64,000 nt of DNA from NCBI GenBank assembly GCA_018195615.1, contig JAGTPG010000002.1:5945501-6009500 (forward strand), read 5' to 3'. This DNA is from Streptomyces tuirus. GTDB lineage: Bacteria > Actinomycetota > Actinomycetes > Streptomycetales > Streptomycetaceae. Below are positions 34,501 to 43,462 of this stretch, one piece after another; positions within the stretch are counted from its first letter, which is position 1, and each line of letters begins with the position of its first letter. The position numbers were made by a program, and so were the translations under genes. The notes beneath the pieces are model-generated. The model had not been told where the DNA came from and did no database searches. It saw nothing but the letters and a program-made list of their open reading frames with translations.

Positions 34501-35889
34501 GTGGCGGTGCGCGAGGCGGGACATGGCGGCGCGGATGCGGGTGCGTACGCGGGTGTGGGTGCGGGGGCGTATACGGGTCGGTACGCCGGTGGGGCCGGCG
34601 GTGGGTACGCCGGCGGGTCCGTGAGCGGTTCTGCCGGTGCGCACGACCTTGTGCACGGAGGCGGGTGCGCCTGTGGGGACTGTCCGCACGGGGCGCGTGA
34701 GGGGCACCGGCGGGCCGTCGCCGCGTTCCTGCGCAGACGCGACGAGTTCGCGGCCGGGCAGGGGCTGCCGGCCGCGGTGGCCCACTCCGCCTCGGCTTCC
34801 CGCCAGTGGGTCTCGGAGGAACTGGCGCAGTCCGCGGGACTCGTCGCCGAGCGCGGACGCGCCGAGGGCCAGGCCTGGCTGACCAGCCTGTGGCGCCGCA
34901 CCACGGGTGTGGTCTGGGCGGCCGTCGTGCTGTTGCTGCTCGGGCAGTCCCTCACGGCGGTCGGTGCGGGCTGGACGGAGGCGCGTACGGCCGGGCTGGC
35001 CGCGGCGCTGGCCGTGGCCGGGGCGCTGACGGCGGCGTCGTGGTTCCACCGCGCGAAGGGCGGCGCGCTCGCGCCCGTGATCGGCGAGGACAACCGTCTG
35101 TCCACCTCCCGTACGGTCGCCGCGGCGTGGGTGCTCTTCGTGGCCTACTCGGTGCTCGTGCTGGCGGGACGGCTGGCCGCCGCCTCCCGGCACGAGGAGC
35201 GGGACGTCCTCATCTCCGGGCTGGAACTCGCCCGCGGCGCCGGGGTCGTGACCGTGCTCGCCGTGGTGTGCGGGATCGCCGTCCTCGTACGGCGGGTGGT
35301 CGGGCTGCGGGTGCTGGGGCAACGGCTGCAGAAGGTACGCGCCGACCGGCCCCGAGCGGCCGACCTGCTCACCGACGACGCGGGACGTGGCACCTTCGCC
35401 GACATCCAGTACGTCGTGATCAGCGGTGTCGCCCTGGTCTTCGCGGCGGTACGGCTGGCCAGGCGGCCGGACCAGTTGCCGGACCTGCCCTGGGGGCTGG
35501 CGGTGGTGGTCCTGGTGTCGGCGGTGACATACCTGGCCGGCAAGTACGCGGAGGGCGGCCGGCCGGTCATCCTGTCCGTCGTACGGTCGCGGGAGGCCGG
35601 CGACCTGGACGCGCCGATCCGCACCGGCGACGACATCGAGATCCGGGGCGCCGGTTTCGTACCGCCGGGCGCGCAGGGCGCCGACCGGCTGGCCCGGATG
35701 GTCGTCCGGGTCGGCGCGGTGCACGTCCATGTGCCGTTGGTGCCGGTCCCCGGCGGCTTCAGCAACCCGACGGACACGCTGTTGACGGTGCCGGTGCCGG
35801 CGGATGTGGAGCCGGGACGGGTGGAGGTACAGGTCGTCACGGCGGCGGGGGCGGAGACGAATCGGTACGCGGTTGATGTGACGGAGTGA
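34501..35889 (+). CDS. multi-span membrane protein of unknown function
   Basis: About 462 residues. A Gly/Ala/Tyr-rich N-terminus and a Cys motif (HGGGCACGDCPHG) precede a charged helix. Around six hydrophobic segments follow, such as VVWAAVVLLLLGQSLTAVGA and WVLFVAYSVLVLAGRLA. A C-terminal beta-rich domain (EIRGAGFVPPGAQGADRLAR ... VPADVEPGRVEVQVVT) resembles IPT/TIG-like folds that mediate binding. The start is uncertain; I chose GTG 34501 because GGAAGGCGGG precedes it. The stop codon lies inside an 8-bp tandem repeat. Confidence 0.65.
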   Translation: MAVREAGHGGADAGAYAGVGAGAYTGRYAGGAGGGYAGGSVSGSAGAHDLVHGGGCACGDCPHGAREGHRRAVAAFLRRRDEFAAGQGLPAAVAHSASASRQWVSEELAQSAGLVAERGRAEGQAWLTSLWRRTTGVVWAAVVLLLLGQSLTAVGAGWTEARTAGLAAALAVAGALTAASWFHRAKGGALAPVIGEDNRLSTSRTVAAAWVLFVAYSVLVLAGRLAAASRHEERDVLISGLELARGAGVVTVLAVVCGIAVLVRRVVGLRVLGQRLQKVRADRPRAADLLTDDAGRGTFADIQYVVISGVALVFAAVRLARRPDQLPDLPWGLAVVVLVSAVTYLAGKYAEGGRPVILSVVRSREAGDLDAPIRTGDDIEIRGAGFVPPGAQGADRLARMVVRVGAVHVHVPLVPVPGGFSNPTDTLLTVPVPADVEPGRVEVQVVTAAGAETNRYAVDVTE

Positions 35890-35909
35890 CGGAGTGACGG
35901 AGTGACGGC
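35878..35909. repeat. 8-bp tandem repeat across a stop codon
   Basis: The unit GTGACGGA occurs three times plus one copy with a final C (35878-35909), and the stop codon of the upstream membrane-protein gene is inside it. Eight is not a multiple of three, so a copy change downstream of the stop is neutral, but one upstream of it would alter the end of the protein. Confidence 0.85.
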
Positions 35910-36061
35910 CCGGCCGGGCAACTCGGCGGACGCGACCGCATATGGCCCTGCGGGGCACGTCAGAAAAAGCCGTAGCAACAGGATTGAGCGGGTCTCGTTC
36001 GTCGTACGTATGGTCTGTTGAGGGGGTCTCGGCACCGGCGGGCGAGAGGCGGCTAGCAGCG

Positions 36062-36592
36062 ATGACTCACAGTATGCGAACGGACACGCACACCCCCCAC
36101 TTCCGCGGCGACGGAGGCTGGCGGGACACCGCCGGCCGCTACGCCCTCCTTCCTCTGCGCGTCTTCCTCGGCGTCACCTTCATCTACGCCGGCCTGGACA
36201 AACTCACCGACAGCGCCTTCATGAAGGACGCCGGTGCGGGATCGATCGGCGACATGATGAGTGCCGTCCGCGACTCCTCCGCCATTCCCGCCCTGGTCGA
36301 CCTCTCCCTGAAGAGCCCGGTCGGCTTCGGCTACGCCATCGCCTTCGGTGAACTGGCCGTCGGCATCGGCACCCTGCTCGGTCTGCTCGCCCGACTGGCC
36401 GCACTCGGCGGCGCGCTGATCTCCCTCAGCCTGTGGCTGACCGTGAGCTGGGCCTCCGACCCGTACTACTACGGCAACGACCTCGCCTACCTCATGGCCT
36501 GGATCCCCCTCGTCCTGGCGGGCGCCCCCATGCTGTCCCTGGACGCCGCCCTGCGATCCCGGCGACAGCAGCGGGCAGGGGGGTACCGGTAG
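36062..36592 (+). CDS. DoxX-family membrane protein
   Basis: 176 residues with four hydrophobic helices: LLPLRVFLGVTFIYAGLDKL, FGYAIAFGELAVGIGTLLGL, AALGGALISLSLWLTVSW and YLMAWIPLVLAGAPML. The first helix with its GLDKL motif is typical of DoxX. Family members are small inner-membrane proteins linked to respiration or thiosulfate and redox stress. ATG 36062 is the likely start (MTHSMRTDTH); ATG 36074 is possible. No partner genes of a DoxX redox complex are adjacent. Confidence 0.85.
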   Translation: MTHSMRTDTHTPHFRGDGGWRDTAGRYALLPLRVFLGVTFIYAGLDKLTDSAFMKDAGAGSIGDMMSAVRDSSAIPALVDLSLKSPVGFGYAIAFGELAVGIGTLLGLLARLAALGGALISLSLWLTVSWASDPYYYGNDLAYLMAWIPLVLAGAPMLSLDAALRSRRQQRAGGYR

Positions 36593-36671
36593 CGGCAGGG
36601 ATGGGCAGCGGGACGGGCGGCGGAAGTGCTCGTCGTATGGGCGGCGGGCGTGTGGCGGGCGTGGCCCTTCG

Positions 36672-36914
36672 TCAGGAGGCCATGTCCGGGCCCGGCGCAT
36701 CGGTGGTGGTGCGGCCCGCATCGCGCCGTCGGCGTATGCGGCCCGTCAGGAACGCCACCGCGCCGGCCAGGCACAGTCCGCCCGTGACGAGGGGTATCGC
36801 CACGAACCACGGGGTCTCCCAGGCGCCGCCCGCGTCACCGGCGTAGAGGACGCCCGCCAGAGTGAGGACGGCGCCGGCGACCAGCTTTCCGGGCTGGAGT
36901 TCATGACGCAGCAC
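36672..36914 (-). CDS. small two-helix membrane protein
   Basis: 80 residues with two hydrophobic segments (LVAGAVLTLAGVLYAG and FVAIPLVTGGLCLAGAVAFL) and an Arg-rich cytoplasmic tail. It starts GTG 36914 inside the end of the PspC gene (14-bp overlap), with GGAGGTG correctly spaced within that gene. Its translation is therefore probably coupled to PspC. Function is unknown. Confidence 0.8.
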   Translation of the reverse strand: MLRHELQPGKLVAGAVLTLAGVLYAGDAGGAWETPWFVAIPLVTGGLCLAGAVAFLTGRIRRRRDAGRTTTDAPGPDMAS

Positions 36915-38291
36915 GGGTCACCTCCGCCTGTCCCATTCCGACCTGGAGATTCAGGTCGATGGTGCCGGACGTCTTGACGTTCTCGGCGGGGGAGAGGGTT
37001 GTCTCCTTGTGCCGGCCCGGTTTCACATCCACGTCCTTCGGGTCGTCGCCGGGCAGTTGGAGGTCTCCGACCCCTACGTCGACGCTCAGCCGCACCGTCA
37101 CGTCCTCGGGCACGAGCACCTTCACCCGGCCCACGCCCACATCGGCGCGTGTCGTCACGGTCTGTCTCCCGGTCAGGTCCAGCCGGGTCAGGTCCAGCGT
37201 GCCGACGCCGGTGCCCAGGTCGTACCGGGGCCGGACGTCCGCCACTGTGGCGGGCTGCCAGGTCGTGCGGTGCCACTCTGTGCCGATGTCCTTGGGCAGT
37301 GCCGCCGAGCCGGCGAGCAGTCCGGCCGTGATGATCGCCAGGAGTATCGAGCCCGCGCCGGTCCGTCCCAGGAAGGCGCTGACGGCTATGCCCAGGCCCA
37401 GGACGGCGAGCGAACAGGCCAGGCCGGTCTGCAGGCTGGTGCCGAGCGGCTGCGTGTCCCAGGTGAGACTCGTGCCCAGGGAGCCCGCGAGCATCGCCAG
37501 CAGGAAGATCCAGCCGCCGATCCAACGGGGGCCGCGCGGCTTGGGCGGCCGGGGGCGCGGGGCAGGCATGTCCTCGCTGCCGCCGGGCACGACGCCGAGG
37601 GTGATGTTGATGGCTGCCGCGACATCCGCGTCTCGAGGGTCGCGGGGCCCCACAGATAGCCCGTGCCGCCGAAGTGCCTGCCGTCCTTGACGATGGGGTC
37701 GCGCCACCAGGAGGGATAGGTGGCGAGGACCGGCGGCGCCTGGGGTTCCGGCGGGGCGTCGGCGGCCGCCTGTGCGGCCAGGGGGTCGGGGCCGGGGGCG
37801 TCGCGTCGGCGGGACCAGTAGCCGGCGCCGGCGAGGAGAAGGGAGAGGACGACGGCGAAGGTCAGCACCCCGCCGTTGTTCAGCAGGGTCAGGAACACCC
37901 CGCAGCCGACCAGCGCGAACAGCACGGCCGTCAGGGCCTGGCCGTCGACGCGGCCCGTCAGCAGCTTGCGCACCTCGTTCTCGTCCTCGTCGCCGTACGG
38001 GACGAAGAGCCAGGCGAAGCCGTAGAAGAGGAGGCCTATGCCGCCGGTGGCGGAGAGCACCGCGAGGGTGATCCGGAAGATCACCGGGTCCATGTCGCAC
38101 TGCCGCCCGAGCCCGGCGCAGACACCTGCCAGGACCTTGTGGCGGCGGTCGCGCCGGAACGTGTGGGGCGGGGCGGCTTCCCCGGCCGGACCGGCCGCGT
38201 CGGGGGCACCCCTCTCTTCGCCCGCGCCCGGCGTGGGGCGCGGGCCGGAGCCGGGTCCCGGACCCGTCGCGGCGTGCTCGTGATCGGTCAT
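36901..38291 (-). CDS. PspC-domain membrane protein (frameshifted as sequenced)
   Basis: About 463 residues after one base is added at 37626-37627 (joins TLETR to DVAAAINITLGV). The N-terminal PspC domain (RRDRRHKVLAGVCAGLGRQC, then DMDPVIFRITLAVLSATG) is followed by several membrane helices. The C-terminus is a beta-helix-like region with repeated DVGVG motifs (TTRADVGVGRVKVLVPEDVT), the pattern of cell-wall-active antibiotic-response (LiaF-like) proteins. It diverges from a PspC histidine kinase and its regulator, so the three likely form one envelope-stress circuit. ATG 38291 starts it. Confidence 0.87.
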
Positions 38292-38469
38292 GGGTCCATG
38301 GTGACGGGCGCGGCGGCGCGGCGGCAGTCGGAATGACCCTGGCCGGACCCTGATATCCGCCCTGAGGGACGGCTCGGGAAGCGTTCGACGGGCCGGCTTC
38401 CGGAGATCAGGGGAGTCTCCGGGGCCGACCCTGATGCTCCCGTCCTCCGACCGTGTGACCATCAATGGC

Positions 38470-39762
38470 ATGTCGGAAGCCGCAGCAGCGCCCCTCGCCG
38501 AACCGCGGCCGCCGCGCAAGCTCTACCGCAGCAGTGACGGACGCTGGCTCGGTGGGGTGTCGCGGGGGCTCGCCGGGCACCTCGGGCTGCCCGTGATCTG
38601 GGTACGGCTCGTCTTCGTCGGCCTCTTCATGGCCGACGGCCTCGGTGCGCTGCTGTACGCCGCGTTCTGGTTCTTCGTGCCGCTCGGAGTCGGCGGAGTC
38701 GAGGCGCAGAAGCCGCCGTCGCTGGTCGCCACGGAGACCGCGCCGGACGGCCGCCGCAGACTCGTCGCCCGCAGACCCGACAAGGGCCAGATGGTGGCCC
38801 TGCTCCTCATGGTCGTCGTGGCCATGGTCTTCGTGGGCAATGTGAACCTGAGCGGCGGTGCCAGGGCGTACCTCTGGCCGGCGGTGCTCGTCGGCGCGGG
38901 CGTCGCCCTGGTCTGGCGGCAGGCGGACAACGCCCGCCGGGCCCGCTGGGTCGAGGTCGGCCGCCGCCGGCGCACGGTCACGCTGCTGCGCTCGGTGGGC
39001 GGTGTGCTGCTGGTGACGGCCGGCGTCTCCGGCATCTTCGTCCTGCAGGGATCCGCCGCCCACCTCGGCTCCGTCCTCCAGGCGGCGCTCGCGGTCCTCG
39101 TCGGTATAACGCTCCTCGCCGGGCCGTATCTGGTGCGCATGACGCAGGACCTCTCCGAGGAGCGCCTGATGCGCATCCGTGCCCAGGAGCGCGCGGAGGT
39201 CGCCGCCCATGTGCACGACTCGGTGCTGCACACCCTCACCCTGATCCAGCGCAACGCGGAGAACGCGAACGAGGTGCGCCGCCTCGCCCGCGCCCAGGAG
39301 CGCGACCTGCGCACCTGGCTCTACAAACCCGAGGGCACCGGCAAGGACGAGGCCGACGAGCCCAGCACGCTCGCCGACGCCGTGCGGCGCAACGCGGCCG
39401 AGGTGGAGGACAAGCACGGCGTGCCCATAGAGGTCGTGGTCGTGGGCGACTGCCCGCTCGACGAGCGGATCGGCGCACAGATGCAGGCCGCGCGCGAAGC
39501 AATGGTGAACGCCGCCAAGTACGGTGGCGAGGGCGGCGCCGTACAGGTCTACGCCGAGGTCGAGGGGACGACGGTCTTCGTGTCCGTCCGGGATCGCGGC
39601 CCCGGCTTCGACCTCGACTCGATACCCGCCGACCGGATGGGTGTCAGAGAATCGATCATCGGCCGCATGGAGCGCAACGGCGGCACGGCGCGGCTGCGCG
39701 CGGTGCCGGACGGCGGCACGGAGGTCGAGCTGGAGATGGAGAGGGCGGAGAAGACGTCATGA
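38470..39762 (+). CDS. PspC-domain sensor histidine kinase
   Basis: About 430 residues. The N-terminus is a PspC domain (KLYRSSDGRWLGGVSRGLAG). Membrane helices follow, such as MVALLLMVVVAMVFVG and LLRSVGGVLLVTAGVSGIFV. Next are the HisKA_3-type phospho-acceptor (ERAEVAAHVHDSVLHTLTLI) and an HATPase domain (AAREAMVNAAKYGG; VRDRGPGFD). The start is uncertain: ATG 38470 gives the conserved-looking N-terminus, and ATG 38434 is in frame, but neither has a good ribosome site. Its stop overlaps the regulator start by 4 bp. The layout matches LiaS/VraS-like kinases that sense cell-envelope stress. Confidence 0.92.
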   Translation: MSEAAAAPLAEPRPPRKLYRSSDGRWLGGVSRGLAGHLGLPVIWVRLVFVGLFMADGLGALLYAAFWFFVPLGVGGVEAQKPPSLVATETAPDGRRRLVARRPDKGQMVALLLMVVVAMVFVGNVNLSGGARAYLWPAVLVGAGVALVWRQADNARRARWVEVGRRRRTVTLLRSVGGVLLVTAGVSGIFVLQGSAAHLGSVLQAALAVLVGITLLAGPYLVRMTQDLSEERLMRIRAQERAEVAAHVHDSVLHTLTLIQRNAENANEVRRLARAQERDLRTWLYKPEGTGKDEADEPSTLADAVRRNAAEVEDKHGVPIEVVVVGDCPLDERIGAQMQAAREAMVNAAKYGGEGGAVQVYAEVEGTTVFVSVRDRGPGFDLDSIPADRMGVRESIIGRMERNGGTARLRAVPDGGTEVELEMERAEKTS

Positions 39763-40501
39763 GCGACCCGACCGAGGCGAACGGTACGGCGGGATCGGCG
39801 GAGGCGGCCGGCCCCGCGGAGTCGGGCGGCGGCACCGGCGGGCGCCGGGTGCGCGTGGTCCTCGTGGACGATCATCGCATGTTCCGTACGGGCGTCCAGG
39901 CCGAGATCGGGCAGACCGAGCAGACCGGTGTCGAGGTCGTCGGCGAGGCCGCGGACGTCGACCAGGCGGTCACGGTCATCACCGCGACCCGGCCCGAGGT
40001 GGTCCTGCTCGACGTGCACCTGCCCGGGGGCGGCGGTGTGGAAGTGCTGCGCCGCTGTGCCCCGTTGATGGCCGACGCCGAGCAGCCCGTCCGTTTCCTC
40101 GCCCTGTCCGTGTCGGACGCGGCGGAGGACGTGATCGGCGTGATCCGCGGCGGGGCCCGCGGGTACGTCACCAAGACGATCACCGGCACGGATCTCGTCG
40201 ACTCCGTCTTCCGTGTCCAGGAGGGCGACGCGGTCTTCTCCCGCGGCTGGCCGGGTTCGTCCTCGACGCCTTCGCCTCCACGGACGCGCCGCCGGTCGAC
40301 GAGGACCTGGACCGCCTGACCCAGCGCGAGCGTGAGGTGCTGCGGCTCATCGCCCGGGGCTATGCGTACAAGGAGATCGCCAAGCAGCTGTTCATCTCCG
40401 TGAAGACGGTCGAGTCACATGTCTCGGCGGTCCTGCGCAAGCTCCAGCTCTCCAACCGGCATGAGCTGACGCGGTGGGCGACGGCTCGCCGGCTGGTGTG
40501 A
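39759..40501 (+). CDS. NarL/LuxR-type response regulator (frameshifted as sequenced)
   Basis: About 247 residues after one C is added in the run 40240-40242 (restores AVFSPRLAGFVLDAF). The receiver domain has VLVDDHRMFRTG and the phospho-acceptor Asp in VVLLDVHLPGGGG, with TKTITGTDL near its end. The C-terminal helix-turn-helix is LTQREREVLRLIARGYAYKE ... VKTVESHVSAVLRKL. ATG overlaps the kinase stop (ATGA), so the pair is translationally coupled. It presumably activates envelope genes, perhaps including the divergent PspC gene. Confidence 0.92.
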
Positions 40502-40559
40502 CGCGGGGAGTCCGGGCGGCCTGACGGGGGCCGGTCGGTGGCCGGTTGTCGGGGGCCGG

Positions 40560-41624
40560 TCACACCACCCGGGTGGCGCCGGCGAACGGCATCTCGTCCA
40601 GCGGGGCGACCCGTACGGGGGCGGAGGGGTTCGGGGCGTGGATCATCCGGCCGTTGCCCACGTAGATGCCGACGTGGCTGATGCCGGCGTAGAAGAACAC
40701 CAGGTCACCGGGGAGGAGTTCGGAGCGGGAGACGCGGTGGCCGACGTCGATCTGGGAGTAGGTCGTGCGGGGCAGGGAGACGCCCGCGGAACGGTAGGCG
40801 GCCTGGACGAGGCCCGAGCAGTCGAAGGCGTTCGGCCCGGTCGCCCCCCAGACGTAGGGGCTGCCGATCTTCTGGTAGGCGTAGGACACGGCTGCGGCCG
40901 CACGGGAGTTGGGCGCCTGCGAGCCGGCGGACCCAGGGGCGGTCAGGCTGTCACGCCCACCCGTCGAGCGTGAGGCGCGGTCGGTGCCCGGCGCGTCACC
41001 GATGGCGGCACGTTCCTGCGCGGTGAGCCGCGACAGCAGCTGACGCGCGGAACCCAGCTTGCCGGAGATCGTCTTCTTGTGCCGCCTGAGCTCCTTCTGC
41101 CGCGACTTCAGGGAGGTCAGCTCGATGTGCGCGGCCCCGCGCAGCTGCTCGATCTCCCTCAGCTGCTTGCGGACGCGCGCGACGGCGGCCTGCTGCCGGT
41201 GGCCGGCCCGCTCGACGAACTCGGCGTTCTCGAGGTACCGGTCGGGGTCGTCGGACAGGGCGAGCTGCAGCGCGGGGTCGAGGCCGCCGCCGCGGTACTG
41301 GGCGGCGGCGACGGCCCCCAGGGCCTCGCGGGCCGTGTTGAGCCGGTCCTCCTTGCGGGCGGTCTGGTCCTGGAGGTCCTTCAGCCGCTGCCCGGCCGTC
41401 TCGGCCTTCTCCTTGGCGCCGTTGTACTTCTCGGTGGCGACCTCCGCCTCCTGGTACAGCTCGTCCACCTTGGCCTTGACCTGGCCGGGGGTGAGCTGTG
41501 GTTCGGCGACTCCGGTGCCGTCGAAGCCCGTCGTGGTCGCCGCGCCGGCGAGGGCGATCGTGGCGGCCGTACGGGCCGTGTTGCCGCTCGCGGAGCGCCG
41601 GCGGGGCTTGCGGTGCGCTGCCAC
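40560..41624 (-). CDS. secreted NlpC/P60 peptidoglycan hydrolase
   Basis: 354 residues. It has an N-terminal signal sequence, a long coiled-coil region (about 45-210, rich in Glu/Lys/Ala/Gln), a Ser/Gly linker and a C-terminal NlpC/P60 domain. The catalytic Cys is in NAFDCSGLVQAAY, His in ISHVGIYVG, and the third polar residue in RMIHAPNPS. Such enzymes cut D-Glu to diaminopimelate bonds in stem peptides, here possibly during spore-wall remodelling. It starts at GTG 41624. It is a paralogue of the gene at 43463-44644 but lacks that gene's riboswitch. Confidence 0.92.
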   Translation of the reverse strand: MAAHRKPRRRSASGNTARTAATIALAGAATTTGFDGTGVAEPQLTPGQVKAKVDELYQEAEVATEKYNGAKEKAETAGQRLKDLQDQTARKEDRLNTAREALGAVAAAQYRGGGLDPALQLALSDDPDRYLENAEFVERAGHRQQAAVARVRKQLREIEQLRGAAHIELTSLKSRQKELRRHKKTISGKLGSARQLLSRLTAQERAAIGDAPGTDRASRSTGGRDSLTAPGSAGSQAPNSRAAAAVSYAYQKIGSPYVWGATGPNAFDCSGLVQAAYRSAGVSLPRTTYSQIDVGHRVSRSELLPGDLVFFYAGISHVGIYVGNGRMIHAPNPSAPVRVAPLDEMPFAGATRVV

Positions 41625-42047
41625 CTGGAGGCCACGTCCTTTCCTCGACCGCCGGTGGGTGCGTGGGGACGCCTGGGGGAGCGGACAGGCGGCCTGCGCG
41701 TCCGGCGACGGCCCGCACAGGGGAAGCGGACCGCCGCCGGACCTTCTCGGCGGTGGTGCCCGACTGCCGCCCCTGGCCCGGGCGGCGGTGGGGAGCCGGT
41801 CACCTGGGGGAGGACGCTAAACCTCGCCGCGGCGGGCCGGTGGCGGGTGCGCGGAACTGTCCCGAGAGGACCGACGGTGACCGTATGCGGCCGCGATCGC
41901 GCCCCGGGGCCGTCGACTTAACTCAGCGTGATGACCGATGCGCCGAATCATGAGCGACGGACGGCTGCCGGGTGCTATGGGGCGCATATATGCATGAGAC
42001 GGGCCGGTGTCGGGTGGCTCCGGAGCCCCTGATTAGGCTCCGGCCTC
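41625..42047. other. 423-bp intergenic region
   Basis: The divergent space between the NlpC/P60 gene and the small membrane-protein gene. I looked for the c-di-AMP riboswitch signature on the minus strand and did not find it. A -10-like TAGGCT (42034-42039) lies 8 nt before the ATG of the next gene, suggesting a leaderless transcript to the right. Nothing else is recognisable. Confidence 0.5.
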
Positions 42048-42400
42048 ATGGACATACTCATCCACCTCTTCGTCGGCCTCCACATCATCGGCATCGCGTC
42101 GCTCCTGGGAGGTTTCCTCACTCAGATGAAGGCGATGGGCGAGGGCACCGCCCGCTACACCCCGCGATGCTGCACGGCGCGCTGACGATGCTGGTCACCG
42201 GTGTGATCCTGGTCGGCCTCAACCAGGCCGACGACCAGTCCGTCAACAACATCAAGATCGGCGTGAAGCTGGCCCTGCTGATCGTGATCCTCGGCCTGGT
42301 CTACGTGAAACGGGACGACGAGAAGGTGGACAAGGGCCTGTTCGGCCTGGTCGGAGCGTTGACCGCGGCGAACGTCTTCATCGCCGTGCTCTGGACCTGA
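42048..42400 (+). CDS. small four-helix integral membrane protein (frameshifted as sequenced)
   Basis: About 117 residues once a C is added in the run 42160-42163 (gives ARYTPAMLHGALTMLVTGV). Four hydrophobic helices are visible: ILIHLFVGLHIIGIASLLGG, MLHGALTMLVTGVILVGL, IKIGVKLALLIVILGLVYV and GLFGLVGALTAANVFIAVLW. I recognise the pattern as a conserved Streptomyces hypothetical membrane protein. There is no Shine-Dalgarno; TAGGCT sits 8 nt before the ATG. Its end overlaps the end of the convergent gene by 23 bp. Confidence 0.78.
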
Positions 42401-43410
42401 CCCGCCCCGGCCCAAGGCCGGCCCGGACCGCGGTGACCGTCCAGGCGGCGCAGCAGAGCCAAGCGGCCACCGCGACCCACAGCAGCGCCTCCCGAGACCG
42501 TCGAGCCACGCGACGTCGAGGGCGGCGGCGACGGCCAGTGCCGCCACCCCCGACTTGGCCCAGGTGAAGACGGTCGCCCAGCGGCGGATGTCGATGCGGG
42601 GCCGGGGCCGCAGGAACTCGGCGGCGAGCAGGGCGGCACAGCAGGCCAGCGTGAGCACCAGCAGCGCGACGGTCACGGTGCGCAGCACATCCCGGTCGTC
42701 CTCGTTCCACAGGTACAGACGTGCGCTGTCGGCGCTGAGCAGCCGGGCCCCGGCCAGTGCCGAAATGGCGAGCGCCCCGCCGCGAGCCAGTGGTCGCCGA
42801 GCCCCTCGGCCGGCTGCCGCACGTCGAAACGGGCCAGGGCGAGGACGTACAGCACGAGCCCCGTCCAGAACAGCACCAGCGCCGCGTGCGCCAGCCAGGA
42901 CGCCGACTCCGCCGCGGCCAGGGTGGCGCCGAGCACCGCTAGCCCCTGCGTGGCCAGGCAGCGCACGAACACCGTCCCCGGCCTACGGCGCTCCCCGGTC
43001 TGCGGCGGGAGTGCCAGTGGCACCGGCCAGAGCAGTACCGCCAGCACCAGCAGCGTCGCCGCCAGGGACTGCGCGCCGGCCGCCGAGAAGCCGGTGCCCA
43101 GGACGGCCGTCGCCGCGACGGTGGTGAGCGCGGCGGTCGCCATGCTGTCGAGGACGCGCGGCATCCCCGCATAGTCCCGCCATCTCACCCCGGCCCGCAG
43201 CAGTCGCAGGGTGAAGTCCGCGGCGAGCATCAGCCAGACCGCGCAGGTCAGGCCGAGCAGGACAAGGGAGAGGACCTCGTACCCGGCCAGATCCAGACCG
43301 ACCGACAGGGTGCCGGTGGCCAGTACGGCGGCACTGACCGCCGGCGCGCGCTGTGCCCACCAGTCGGCGGAGGGGGAGGGGCCGGGCATGGGGCCGATGC
43401 TAGGAGGCAC
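42378..43410 (-). CDS. multi-span membrane protein, TehA/SLAC1-like (two frameshifts as sequenced)
   Basis: About 344 residues after adding one base in each of the short runs 42775-42778 and 42491-42493. Nine or so hydrophobic helices can be followed, for example VLSLVLLGLTCAVWLMLAAD, SLAATLLVLAVLLWPVPLAL, LAHAALVLFWTGLVLYVLA and VLRTVTVALLVLTLACCAAL. The order and the motifs RCLATQGLAVLG and FWTGLVLYVLAL suggest a tellurite-resistance/C4-dicarboxylate (TehA/SLAC1) transporter, but I am not certain. The start may be GTG 43410 or ATG 43389. Confidence 0.65.
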
Positions 43411-43462
43411 AGCGCGCGTTCCGAGCGGGGCACGCGCGCGTCACACCCGAAAGACGCGCGTC

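Noticed and set aside
41625..42047. Second c-di-AMP riboswitch before the NlpC/P60 gene at 41624
   Set aside because: The conserved GGGGTGAATC and CAGCTAACC blocks are absent.
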